From: Pseudomonas sp. Ant30-3
Lineage (GTDB): Bacteria; Pseudomonadota; Gammaproteobacteria; Pseudomonadales; Pseudomonadaceae
Reading direction: 5' to 3'
Assembly (NCBI RefSeq): GCF_000690905.1
Contig: NZ_JMCL01000081.1
Location: 44,733 to 108,732 of the forward strand
DNA length: 64,000 nucleotides
In this document: one piece after another, positions 44,436 to 52,755 of the stretch
Layout: the number at the start of each line of letters is the position of its first letter
How positions within the stretch are numbered: the first letter of the stretch is position 1
The notes under the pieces: generated by a model
What the model was told of the DNA's origin: nothing
Database searches by the model: none
The model's input: only the letters and a program-made list of their open reading frames with translations
Position numbers and translations under genes: made by a program

Positions 44436-46391
44436 ATGAACAGGACCATCAAACTCACCACCGGCGCGTTGCTGGCCGGGCTTGGGCTGATCTGGCTAAC
44501 GGTGGGGCAGACGACTACCGCGCCGGCCAGGCTCGCACCCGCCGCAATGCCGGTCACCGCCAACGATCAGACCCTGGTCCGCGACGGTGTCTCCATCGCG
44601 CTGGAGATGCAGTCCCTGGCGAAGGACGGCGTGCTGCGCGAAGGCGAATTCGCCGACGTACGCTTTCGCATCAACGACAGCACCTCCGGCCAGCCGCTCT
44701 CCGGCGTCGCCCCTGGTGCCTGGCTCGACCCGGAAACCGTTGCCGGCGACAAGGCCCAGGGCCGTGAGCAAAGCTGCAAATCGCGGGTCGGGGTGTTCCT
44801 CAAATCGAACATCGGCGCGCGACCACTGCTCGACCTCAACAGCTATTTCCTGATGGTGATGAACCGCGACGCCAGCGTCTCGGTGGTCGACCCGACCGTC
44901 TCGGTGGGCGGCGTCACCAGCACCATGGCGCGCATCGCGATCAAGCAGCCGCCCATGGACTGGGTCACACCGCGCGACAACAAACGCGTGTTCATCTCGA
45001 TGCCCACTGCTGGCGAAGTCGCGGTGATCGACAGTCAGCAATTCAAATTGATCGACTCGGTCAGCGCCGGCAGCAACCCGGTACGCGTCGCGCTGCAACC
45101 GGACGAGCGCCTGCTGTGGGTCGGCAACAATGCCGCGAAGGCGGAAGAATCCGGCGTCACCGTGATCGACGCACAAAGTCTCAAACACCTGAAAACCCTC
45201 GCCACCGGCCCCGGTCATCACGAAATCGCCTTCAGCAAAGACAGCCGGCATGCCTTCGTCACCAACCGCGACGACGGCACACTGAGCATCATCGACATCG
45301 CTAGCCTGACGGTCAGCCAACAACTCAAAACCGGTTCGCACCCGCTGTCGGTCGCCTATTCGGCGCTGTCCCAGGCGGTGTACGTGGTCGATGGCAAGGA
45401 CGGTACCGTGACCGTCGTCGACGCAGTCAGCCACGCTGTGCGCAAGGTGATCAACGTCAATCAGGGCCTTGGGCCGATGGGCTTCAGTGCGGACGGCCGG
45501 TTCGGCATCGTCCTCAACACCCTCGAAAACCAGGCCTCGGTGATCGACGCCGCCACCGACTCGCTGATCCATCAACTGGACGTGTCCGCCGAACCCTATC
45601 AAGTGGTGTTCACCAAGGCCTACGCCTACGTCCGCGGACTCGCCTCGGCCAAGGTCACCATGATCAACCTGTCGTCGCTGGGCGAAGGCCGTACGCCGAT
45701 CAGCCAGGGTTTCGAAGCCGGCCCGCAGGCACCACGCCTGGCCGGTGACTTGCCACTAGCGTCGAGCCTGGCAGTGTCGCGCGATGACAACGCGGTGTTC
45801 GTGGTCAACCCGGTGGACAACACCACCTATTTCTACGCTGAAGGCATGAACGCACCGATGTCCGGTTACCCCAATCGCGGACAAGTGGCGCGCGCGGCGC
45901 TGGTCATCGACCGCAGCTTGCGAGAGGTCGAGCCGGGACTCTACAGCGCGCGGGTCAAACTGCCGGCCGCCGGACGCTTCGACGTGGCGTTCCTGCTCAA
46001 CCAGCCGAATATTATCCATTGCTTCAGCGCTGCGGTGGAGGCGGATAAAAACGTCAACCCACTGGCCGGTCCACCGAAGGTCGAGTTCATGCTCGACAAA
46101 TACACAGCGTCCGTAGGCAACCCTTACGTGGTGCGCTTTCGCATCGTTCAGGGCCAGCAGAAAGCGCGGCGCAGCGGGATCAAGGACGTTCAGGTGCGTT
46201 ACTTCCGCGCGCCATCTTCGCGTGCCCAGGAGGTCGCCGCACTGGAAGTCGGCAATGGCATCTATGAAGCCCCGGTGAGCCTCGACCAGAACGGCGCCTG
46301 GTACCTGCACGTGCGCGCGGCGTCCCTTGGCGCAAATTTCGACGACAAGACCTTTGCCAGCGTTCGGGTCTTGCCCGGCAACGCCCACTGA
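44436..46391 (+). CDS. Secreted YVTN beta-propeller repeat protein
   Basis: A 651-residue protein with an N-terminal signal/anchor (about 7-30). The middle holds repeated propeller blades, for example VFISMPTAGEVAVIDSQQF, AFVTNRDDGTLSIIDIASL and VYVVDGKDGTVTVVDAVS. The C-terminal 200 residues form a further beta-rich region. Cytochrome d1-like propellers of this kind often accompany copper or haem redox proteins, and this one may carry or shield metal or act as a partner of the oxidase. GAGGGGAGAA precedes the ATG. It has a single pair-forming Cys region (REQSCKSRV) and no CXXCH. Confidence 0.82.
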   Translation: MNRTIKLTTGALLAGLGLIWLTVGQTTTAPARLAPAAMPVTANDQTLVRDGVSIALEMQSLAKDGVLREGEFADVRFRINDSTSGQPLSGVAPGAWLDPETVAGDKAQGREQSCKSRVGVFLKSNIGARPLLDLNSYFLMVMNRDASVSVVDPTVSVGGVTSTMARIAIKQPPMDWVTPRDNKRVFISMPTAGEVAVIDSQQFKLIDSVSAGSNPVRVALQPDERLLWVGNNAAKAEESGVTVIDAQSLKHLKTLATGPGHHEIAFSKDSRHAFVTNRDDGTLSIIDIASLTVSQQLKTGSHPLSVAYSALSQAVYVVDGKDGTVTVVDAVSHAVRKVINVNQGLGPMGFSADGRFGIVLNTLENQASVIDAATDSLIHQLDVSAEPYQVVFTKAYAYVRGLASAKVTMINLSSLGEGRTPISQGFEAGPQAPRLAGDLPLASSLAVSRDDNAVFVVNPVDNTTYFYAEGMNAPMSGYPNRGQVARAALVIDRSLREVEPGLYSARVKLPAAGRFDVAFLLNQPNIIHCFSAAVEADKNVNPLAGPPKVEFMLDKYTASVGNPYVVRFRIVQGQQKARRSGIKDVQVRYFRAPSSRAQEVAALEVGNGIYEAPVSLDQNGAWYLHVRAASLGANFDDKTFASVRVLPGNAH

Positions 46392-46404
46392 AGAGGAGAT
46401 CGAC

Positions 46405-47061
46405 ATGAACCGATTCGCACACCGTGGGCTGCTGACGTTCTGCCTCCTGGCCACTGGCATCGGTCAAGCCATGGCGCACTCGGCGGACGAACACGCCGGG
46501 CATGACATGTCCGCCAAAACCGCCAGTGCCGAGAGCGCTCAGGTGAAATTCGCCGACGTTGCGCTGGTCGATCAGAGCGGCAAAGCGGTGCGCCTGGAGA
46601 AGGACTTGGTGACCGACAAAATCGTCGTCATGAGTTTTATCTACACCAGTTGCACCACGGTCTGCCCGGTGGTGTCGTCGATCATGGGCAAGGTGCAGAA
46701 ACAGCTTGGCGCCCGGGTCGGCAGCGAGGTGCAACTGGTGTCGATCAGCATCGATCCGCAGCGCGACGACCCCAAGCGCTTGAATGACTACGCCCGTGCA
46801 TTCCAGAACGGTCCGGGCTGGAGCTGGCTGACCGGGAGCACGCAGTCGGTCAACGCAACCCTCAAGGGTCTGGGCAGCTTCAGTGGCGACTTCAAAAGCC
46901 ATCAGCCGCTGATCCTCGTCGGCGACGGCAATAGCCGCCACTGGACGCGCTACTACGGGTTTACCGACCCGGCGGTTCTGAGCCGAGAAGTGGAAAAACT
47001 CAGCGGCCTGCGCAACAGCCACGCCAAGCACACCGCCATAGCCATGGAGCACCACCCATGA
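46405..47061 (+). CDS. SCO1/SenC copper chaperone, first copy
   Basis: A 218-residue periplasmic protein with a signal peptide ending in QAMA. The copper ligands are C83 and C87 (SCTTVCP) and the distal His in FKSHQPLILVGD. The mature start HSADEHAGHDM is His/Met-rich and could also hold copper. SCO proteins load copper into oxidases, classically CuA. Here the oxidase in the operon is the natural target. GAGGAGATCGAC precedes the ATG, and the next SCO gene overlaps by 4 bp. Confidence 0.9.
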   Translation: MNRFAHRGLLTFCLLATGIGQAMAHSADEHAGHDMSAKTASAESAQVKFADVALVDQSGKAVRLEKDLVTDKIVVMSFIYTSCTTVCPVVSSIMGKVQKQLGARVGSEVQLVSISIDPQRDDPKRLNDYARAFQNGPGWSWLTGSTQSVNATLKGLGSFSGDFKSHQPLILVGDGNSRHWTRYYGFTDPAVLSREVEKLSGLRNSHAKHTAIAMEHHP

Positions 47062-47684
47062 AAGCGCTCGCGTTGATCTTCCTCACCATGATGAGTTTTC
47101 CGGCGTTCTCCCACGAAGGCCATCAACCGGCTGCGGCCACAGAGCCAGCGGCAGAAACAGCAAGGGCGGCGCAACCGGCAGCTGGCACCCGCGATGCAAA
47201 AACCTGGTTCACCGACACGCCGCTGCAGGACCAGAACGGCGAGACCCTGCGCTTCTACAGCGATGCCTTGCAGAACCGCATCGTGCTGTTGAACGTGATC
47301 TTCACCCATTGCACCGATGCCTGCCCGCTGATCACCCAAAAGCTCAAGCAAGTGCGGGAAGTATTGGGCGACAAGGCGGACGTCATCACCTTTATTTCCC
47401 TTACCAGTGATCCGCTGCGGGACACCCCGGCGGTGCTCAAGGCTTACACCTTGAAGCAGGGCGTCGATGGCCCCCACTGGCTTTTTCTGACCGGCGACAA
47501 GGCACACATGGACCTTGTATTGAGCCGCATCGGCCAGATCATCCCGAGCCCCGAACAGCATTCCACACAGCTGATCGTTGGTGACGTGGCCAACAAACGC
47601 TGGAGCAAGATCCGCCCCGATGCACCGGCCGCTGCCATCGCCCAGCGCCTGCAGCTGCTGGCAATGCCCGTGGCCGGCCGTTGA
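47058..47684 (+). CDS. SCO1/SenC copper chaperone, second copy
   Basis: A 208-residue paralogue of the gene before it, coupled by ATGA. C85 and C89 are in HCTDACP, and the distal His is in EQHSTQLIVGD. It has a signal peptide ending near FSHEGH and a long Ala-rich linker. The two copies are only loosely alike, suggesting separate roles, for example one as copper donor and one as thiol reductant. Confidence 0.9.
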   Translation: MKALALIFLTMMSFPAFSHEGHQPAAATEPAAETARAAQPAAGTRDAKTWFTDTPLQDQNGETLRFYSDALQNRIVLLNVIFTHCTDACPLITQKLKQVREVLGDKADVITFISLTSDPLRDTPAVLKAYTLKQGVDGPHWLFLTGDKAHMDLVLSRIGQIIPSPEQHSTQLIVGDVANKRWSKIRPDAPAAAIAQRLQLLAMPVAGR

Positions 47685-47693
47685 GTCAGGGCC

Positions 47694-49244
47694 GTGAACA
47701 CTTCATTCGCCCTCTGCCTGTTGGTGCTCGGTGGTCTCAGTTTGACCGTGCACGCGCTGCCCCTCAGCCCCAGTGAAAGCGCGGGCAAGCGGCTGTACCG
47801 CGAGGGCGTGTCGGCCATCGGTGAACCGATCATGGCGCGGGTCGGAGCGGCGGACGTGTTGTTGCCCGCCACCCGTTTGCCCTGCGCCAACTGCCATGGC
47901 GCCGATGGCCTCGGGCGGCCTGAAGGTGGCGTGCGCCCGCCCGACATCAGCTGGTCGCGACTCAGCAGCACGTATGGTCAACAGCAAATCAACGGCCGTG
48001 ATTACCCGGCGTATTCCGACAGCAGCCTGGCGCGGGCGATTCAGCAGGGGCGCGATCCGGGTAACCATCGGCTCGATCCGGCGATGCCTCGGTTCCTCCT
48101 GTCGATGAAAGACCAGCGCAACCTTACCGCGTACCTGAAGCGGATTGCTGAAGATCGTGATCCAGGGCTGACCCCGGGAACTCTGCACCTGGGCACTTTG
48201 CTGCCGAGCAAGGGGCCGTTGGCCGAGGAGGGCGCCACCGTCGCAGCGGTGCTCAACGGCAGTGTCGCGCGCATCAACGAGGCCGGCGGCCTGCACGGTC
48301 GGCAAGTGCAGCTGACGATTGTCGATCCGGGCCCGGACCGCGCCAGCGCCGAACAGGCTTTGCAGCGCTTGATCGAGCAAGAACAGGTGTTCGCCCTGAT
48401 TGCACCGTTGGCACCGGCACTGGGCACGGACCTGGCACAGCGCCTGGAAAGCGCCGGCATTCCACTGATTGGCCCACTGTCGCTAGTGGCCAGCGCGCAA
48501 AGCAGTCGGCAGATTTTCGAATTGCTGCCGGGCCTGCTCGAACAGATGATCGCTCTCGCCGATTACGCCGCCGAGCGCTTGCGCGTGCTGCAAGGGCCGA
48601 CCTTGATCATCCATCCGAATGAGTCGAACCAGCGCCTGGCCGCGCAGAGTCTCGCTCAGTACTTGCAGGACCGCGCCTGGCAAAACGTCAGTCTGCAAAA
48701 CTATGACGCGGCGCAGGACGCGTTGCCACTGGGCTCGCGCTCGGTGTTTTACCTGGGCAGCAGCGGCGGCTTCAGCAAGCTTGCCGGACGCTTGCAAAGC
48801 GCCGGGCAGGTGCCGTATTTGTTCGCCGCCTCGAACCAGGTGGCGGGGGACCTGATGCAGGTGCCCAGTGGTTTTTCCAGGCGGGTGTTTCTCGCTTACC
48901 CGTTTGTGCCCAGCGACTGGACCCTGGCCGGGCGCACGGCCCTGACCCGTTTGCGCGAACATCAAGGTTTGGGCGGTGAGCACACGGTGCTGCAGGTCGG
49001 CGCCTACAGTTCGATGCTGCTGTTCAGCGAAGGCATGAAGCAGGCCGGGCGCGATGCCAGTCGCGAGAAACTGGTCAGCGCCCTGGAAGGCCTGCATGAC
49101 TTCGAGACCGGCCTGACCCCGCTGATCAGCTTCGGCCCGGGTCGACGCCTGGGCCTGAGTGGAGCGCACATCGTCACCGTGGAGCTGCCCGACCAGCGCT
49201 TCTATCGGGTCGCCCCTTATAAACCCATTGCCGCAATGCCCTGA
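47694..49244 (+). CDS. Cytochrome c fused to a periplasmic amino-acid-binding-type domain
   Basis: A 516-residue periplasmic protein. After a signal peptide, a class I cytochrome c domain has C64-A-N-C67-H68 and a possible axial Met near 130. From about residue 160 it continues as a type-I periplasmic binding fold (LHLGTLLPSKGPLAEEGATV, INEAGGLHGRQVQLTIVDPG), like branched-chain amino-acid receptors, without any ABC permease nearby. The start is GTG at 47694, 9 bp after the SCO stop. The fusion suggests a ligand-responsive electron carrier next to the oxidase. Confidence 0.88.
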   Translation: MNTSFALCLLVLGGLSLTVHALPLSPSESAGKRLYREGVSAIGEPIMARVGAADVLLPATRLPCANCHGADGLGRPEGGVRPPDISWSRLSSTYGQQQINGRDYPAYSDSSLARAIQQGRDPGNHRLDPAMPRFLLSMKDQRNLTAYLKRIAEDRDPGLTPGTLHLGTLLPSKGPLAEEGATVAAVLNGSVARINEAGGLHGRQVQLTIVDPGPDRASAEQALQRLIEQEQVFALIAPLAPALGTDLAQRLESAGIPLIGPLSLVASAQSSRQIFELLPGLLEQMIALADYAAERLRVLQGPTLIIHPNESNQRLAAQSLAQYLQDRAWQNVSLQNYDAAQDALPLGSRSVFYLGSSGGFSKLAGRLQSAGQVPYLFAASNQVAGDLMQVPSGFSRRVFLAYPFVPSDWTLAGRTALTRLREHQGLGGEHTVLQVGAYSSMLLFSEGMKQAGRDASREKLVSALEGLHDFETGLTPLISFGPGRRLGLSGAHIVTVELPDQRFYRVAPYKPIAAMP

Positions 49245-49257
49245 GCGGAGGCCGATC

Positions 49258-50211
49258 ATGAAAATCACCAGCGTGTTGATCCTGCTTGCGTTGTGGCTGC
49301 CAGTCGCGTTCGCCAACAATGGTCCGGTGGCTGCACGGGTCAATGGCGAAGAAATCTCTGAGATGCGCCTCGAACGCTATTTCGCTGAATTCCTCGAGGA
49401 TCAGGGGCGCGCCGTGGGCAACATTCGCAATCCCAAGGCCTACAAACAATTGCGCCAGGCCGCGCTCGACGTCTTGATCGACCGCGAATTGCTGTGGCAG
49501 GAGGCCGTCAAGCGCGGGGTGGTGATCAGCGACGCCACGGTGCAGGCGCAGGTCGAGCAAACTCGCCAGGCCGTTGGCGGCCCGGACAAATTTGCCCAAC
49601 GCCTGAGCGATGCCGGTTTCGACGAGCCGGGATTTGTCGAGTACACCCGCCGCGAAATCGCCGCGCAGCAAGTGTTCGCCGAATTGACCAAGGGCAGCGC
49701 ACCGGACGAGCAGCAGGTGCGTGCGTTCTTCGCCGAACATCGCGCCGCGATGAGCCGGCCCGAGCAAATTCAGGCCCGCCACATCCTGGTCAAAGTGCCT
49801 GGCGGTGCCGATGCCGCGACAGTCGAAGCAGCGCGGCTCCGCCTGGTAAAAATGCAGGAAAAAATCAGCCAGGGTGCGGACTTTGCCAGCGTGGCTCAAA
49901 GGGGTTCCGAAGACAGCTCGGCCAGCAATGGCGGTGACCTCGGCTACTTCGCTCGCGGGCGCATGCTGCCGGAGTTCGACGCCGCCGCGTTTGCGCTCTC
50001 ACCCGGCGCGGTCAGTGAGCCCGTGCGCACGGCAGTGGGTTGGCATCTGATTATTCTTGAGAACCACATGCAGGCCGCCGATGTCTCAGAAGAACAGGGG
50101 CTTGAAATAGTTCGGGCGCACCTTGCCCGACGGCAACAGGCTCAAGTGCGGCAACAGGTCTTGGCTCAGTTGCGATCAAGCAATCGAATCGAACGGATTG
50201 ACGATGACTGA
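49258..50211 (+). CDS. Periplasmic parvulin-type peptidyl-prolyl isomerase
   Basis: A 317-residue protein with a signal peptide (about 1-19), a SurA-like N-terminal chaperone region, and a PpiC domain: IQARHILVKVPGG, then DFASVAQRGSEDSSA, GGDLGYFARGRMLPEFDAA and VGWHLIILEN. It would help fold exported proteins, most obviously the giant oxidase. GGAGG precedes the ATG. It ends the oxidase operon, followed by a 220-bp promoter region. Confidence 0.9.
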   Translation: MKITSVLILLALWLPVAFANNGPVAARVNGEEISEMRLERYFAEFLEDQGRAVGNIRNPKAYKQLRQAALDVLIDRELLWQEAVKRGVVISDATVQAQVEQTRQAVGGPDKFAQRLSDAGFDEPGFVEYTRREIAAQQVFAELTKGSAPDEQQVRAFFAEHRAAMSRPEQIQARHILVKVPGGADAATVEAARLRLVKMQEKISQGADFASVAQRGSEDSSASNGGDLGYFARGRMLPEFDAAAFALSPGAVSEPVRTAVGWHLIILENHMQAADVSEEQGLEIVRAHLARRQQAQVRQQVLAQLRSSNRIERIDDD

Positions 50212-50219
50212 AGTTTCCC

Positions 50220-50233
50220 CCCCAATAGTGGGG
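50220..50233. promoter_or_regulatory. CCCCA-N4-TGGGG palindrome, copy 1 before the response-regulator gene
   Basis: CCCCAATAGTGGGG, about 130 bp upstream of the sigma-54-like element at 50350. It shares arms and spacing with the copy at 50261. Confidence 0.45.
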
Positions 50234-50260
50234 AAAGGATCTGACCCTCTCCGTACGCTT

Positions 50261-50274
50261 CCCCACAGTTGGGG
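50261..50274. promoter_or_regulatory. CCCCA-N4-TGGGG palindrome, copy 2
   Basis: CCCCACAGTTGGGG. It is 41 bp from copy 1, close to four helical turns, so a dimeric or tetrameric activator could bind both on one face. Confidence 0.45.
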
Positions 50275-50349
50275 GGCGGGGTGCCAGTGACAGTTGGCTT
50301 TTCCATGAATTACAACGACATGCAGCGGCAATAGAACCGGCGCAAAGCC

Positions 50350-50365
50350 TGGCATGAAGTGTGCG
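50350..50365 (+). promoter_or_regulatory. Sigma-54 (-24/-12) promoter-like site before the response-regulator gene
   Basis: TGGCATGAAGTGTGCG matches TGGCAC-N5-TTGCA at GG, CA and GC with correct spacing, but with G for the first T of TTGC. It is 67 bp before the TTG start of the response regulator. It would drive the whole secretion operon. Confidence 0.5.
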
Positions 50366-50431
50366 TTAGCCTCAATAAGGCGCGCACTCCGCCAGGTACG
50401 TTTCTCGGACCTGCGGTTCAAGGAGTCCACC

Positions 50432-50965
50432 TTGGTAAACAAAGTACTGGTTGTTGAAGACGAACAACTCCTTGCTCAAAACCTCAAGGAATACCTTGAA
50501 GCGCAAGGTCTGGTCGTCCGGATGGCACATGAAGGTGCGGCGGGAATCGGTGAAGCCGAACGTTTTGCACCCGATGTGATGGTGTTCGATTACCGCTTGC
50601 CTGATATGGAAGGTTTTGAGGTGCTCGATGCCGTCCGCCAGAACGGGAAGTGTCATTTTGTGCTGATCACCGGGCACCCGACCGCCGAAGTTTGCGAACG
50701 GGCCCGCCAGTTGGGCGTCAGCCATATCCTGTTCAAACCCTTTCCGTTGGCGGAATTGGCCCGTGCAGTTTGTGATCTTCTGGGAATCAAGCGCGAACCC
50801 AGAGCAGGCATGGACACATCCGTAGGTTTCGTCGAACGACGCCAGAGCAGGACCGAGAGTTTCCCGCTGCAGTTGTACGACGGCAGTTGGGTGCTGGCAG
50901 ATCGTCGACGCAACCCATCGACTTCCATGGCACCAGACGACGAACAATTGCTCACCGGGGATTAG
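50432..50965 (+). CDS. Single-domain response regulator with C-terminal tail
   Basis: A 178-residue protein. The receiver domain has E9/D10, the phospho-acceptor D53 (VFDYRLPDMEG), T80 and K102 (FKPFP). The last 55 residues show no DNA-binding or enzymatic domain and look disordered. It starts with TTG, after AAGGAGTCCACC. It has no sensor kinase beside it. As the first gene of the secretion operon it may tune the machine or sequester a signal, rather than act as a transcription factor. Confidence 0.85.
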   Translation: MVNKVLVVEDEQLLAQNLKEYLEAQGLVVRMAHEGAAGIGEAERFAPDVMVFDYRLPDMEGFEVLDAVRQNGKCHFVLITGHPTAEVCERARQLGVSHILFKPFPLAELARAVCDLLGIKREPRAGMDTSVGFVERRQSRTESFPLQLYDGSWVLADRRRNPSTSMAPDDEQLLTGD

Positions 50966-51048
50966 TGACGCGACAAGAGGTTCGGCTCTCGCCGTAACTG
51001 CTCGCCGCGTCGACAGGGCTTTAGGCCCCCGGCGTTGGAGAGCAAGCC

Positions 51049-52755
51049 ATGGACCGTCTATCCCTTGCCGTAGAACCGGCGCTGCTGGACTGCACACCGT
51101 CCCGTTTTACCAGCGAACAATTGGCCCAGGCCCGCGCCCGTGCCACCACCTCCGGCGAGCGCATGCTCGAAGCCCTCGGGGTGCTTTGCGAACTGGCGCC
51201 CATGCCGTTCATCCAGTGCCTGGGCGCGACCCTGCATTATCCGGTGCTCGACACCGACACCCTGTTCAGCGCCACGCCGGTGTTCGACCGGGTCACCCTG
51301 GCCCAATGCCTGAAACGCGAATTCATCCTGCTGCGTCACGACGACGCGGTGATTGGCGTGTTTGCCGACCCCTTCGACAGCGGCCGTCTGGCCTGGATCG
51401 ATGACTGCCTGCACGGCGCGCCGTTGTACTTGGTGCATGCCGATGACCTGAAAGCCTATCTGGCGCGGCACGAAGAAAGCTTCCACGCGGTGGAATCGCT
51501 CAACGCCCAGGCCGGCGCCCATATCGAAATCGACAACCTGCAAAGCCTGTCCCTGACCAGCATCAGCGAGGACGCCAGCGTCGTCGTCAAACTGGTCAAC
51601 TCGACCCTGTACGACGCGCTGAAAATGCACGCCAGCGACATCCATCTGGGCACCACCGGCAGCGGTCTGGTGATCAAGTACCGGATCGACGGCGTGCTCA
51701 ACAACATCAGCAAAATCCAGGGCAGCGAGTTCGCCGAGCAAGTGTTGTCGCGGGTCAAAGTCATGGCCGAGCTGGACATCGGCGAGAAACGCGTGCCCCA
51801 GGACGGTCGCTTCAAGATCGGCATCAGCGGGCGGCAGATCGACTTCCGCGTGTCTATCATGCCGAGCATTTTTGGCGAAGACGCGGTACTGCGGGTGCTC
51901 GACAAACAGGACCTGGCCGACAAAGTTTGCGGCGTGCAGCTGCAGGCGCTCGGCTTTGAAGACGAGACCTTGCGCCAACTGCGCCGCCTCGCCGCCGAAC
52001 CCTACGGCATGGTGCTGGTGACCGGCCCGACCGGCAGCGGCAAAACCACCACGCTGTACGCGATGATCACCGAGATCAACCACGGCGTGGACAAGATCAT
52101 CACCATTGAAGACCCGGTGGAATACCAGTTGCCGGGCGTGCTGCAGATCCCGGTCAACGAGAAAAAAGGCCTGACGTTTGCCAGGGGCCTGCGCTCGATC
52201 CTGCGTCATGACCCGGACAAAATCATGGTCGGCGAGATCCGCGATCCGGACACCGCGCAGATCGCCGTGCAATCGGCGCTCACCGGCCACCTGGTATTCA
52301 CCACCATTCACGCCAACAACGTGTTCGACGTGATCGGCCGTTTCACCCAAATGGAAATCGACCCGTACAGCCTGGTCTCGGCGCTCAATGCGGTGCTGGC
52401 GCAACGGCTGATCCGCCTGGTCTGCGCCACCTGCAGTACGCCGAGCAATCCCAGCGATGAAGAGTTGCAGGCGTCGGGACTCGATCCTCGGCAGGTCGAT
52501 CACTACCAATTCGTGCATGGCAAAGGCTGCGGAAATTGCCGTGGCACCGGCTATCGCGGGCGCACGGCGATTGCCGAGTTATTGCACCTGGACGACGAGC
52601 TGCGGCAGATGATTGTCGAGCGCCAACCGATTTCGAAGATCAAGGCCCACGCGTGCAAACGAGGCTTGCGCTTGCTGCGCGAGTCGGCGCTGGAACTGGT
52701 GCAGGCAGGGCGGACCACGCTCGAGGAGATCAATCGTGTCACTTTTGTCTCGTGA
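51049..52755 (+). CDS. gspE: Type II secretion/type IV pilus assembly ATPase GspE
   Basis: A 568-residue ATPase. An N-terminal MshEN-like region precedes the GspE core. Walker A is TGPTGSGKTT at about 325-334, followed by the Asp box (IITIEDPVEYQ), the Walker B/His box (VGEIRDPDTAQIA and TGHLVFTTIHAN) and the zinc motif CATC...CGNC near 462-495. It powers pseudopilus assembly through GspF. The ATG follows GGAGAGCAAGCC. The 3' end overlaps the next gene by 20 bp. Confidence 0.93.
   Translation: MDRLSLAVEPALLDCTPSRFTSEQLAQARARATTSGERMLEALGVLCELAPMPFIQCLGATLHYPVLDTDTLFSATPVFDRVTLAQCLKREFILLRHDDAVIGVFADPFDSGRLAWIDDCLHGAPLYLVHADDLKAYLARHEESFHAVESLNAQAGAHIEIDNLQSLSLTSISEDASVVVKLVNSTLYDALKMHASDIHLGTTGSGLVIKYRIDGVLNNISKIQGSEFAEQVLSRVKVMAELDIGEKRVPQDGRFKIGISGRQIDFRVSIMPSIFGEDAVLRVLDKQDLADKVCGVQLQALGFEDETLRQLRRLAAEPYGMVLVTGPTGSGKTTTLYAMITEINHGVDKIITIEDPVEYQLPGVLQIPVNEKKGLTFARGLRSILRHDPDKIMVGEIRDPDTAQIAVQSALTGHLVFTTIHANNVFDVIGRFTQMEIDPYSLVSALNAVLAQRLIRLVCATCSTPSNPSDEELQASGLDPRQVDHYQFVHGKGCGNCRGTGYRGRTAIAELLHLDDELRQMIVERQPISKIKAHACKRGLRLLRESALELVQAGRTTLEEINRVTFVS

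Noticed and set aside
51058..52518. A 486-codon open frame antisense to gspE
   Set aside because: Composition typical of antisense to GC-rich genes; no recognisable motif, and gspE is certain.
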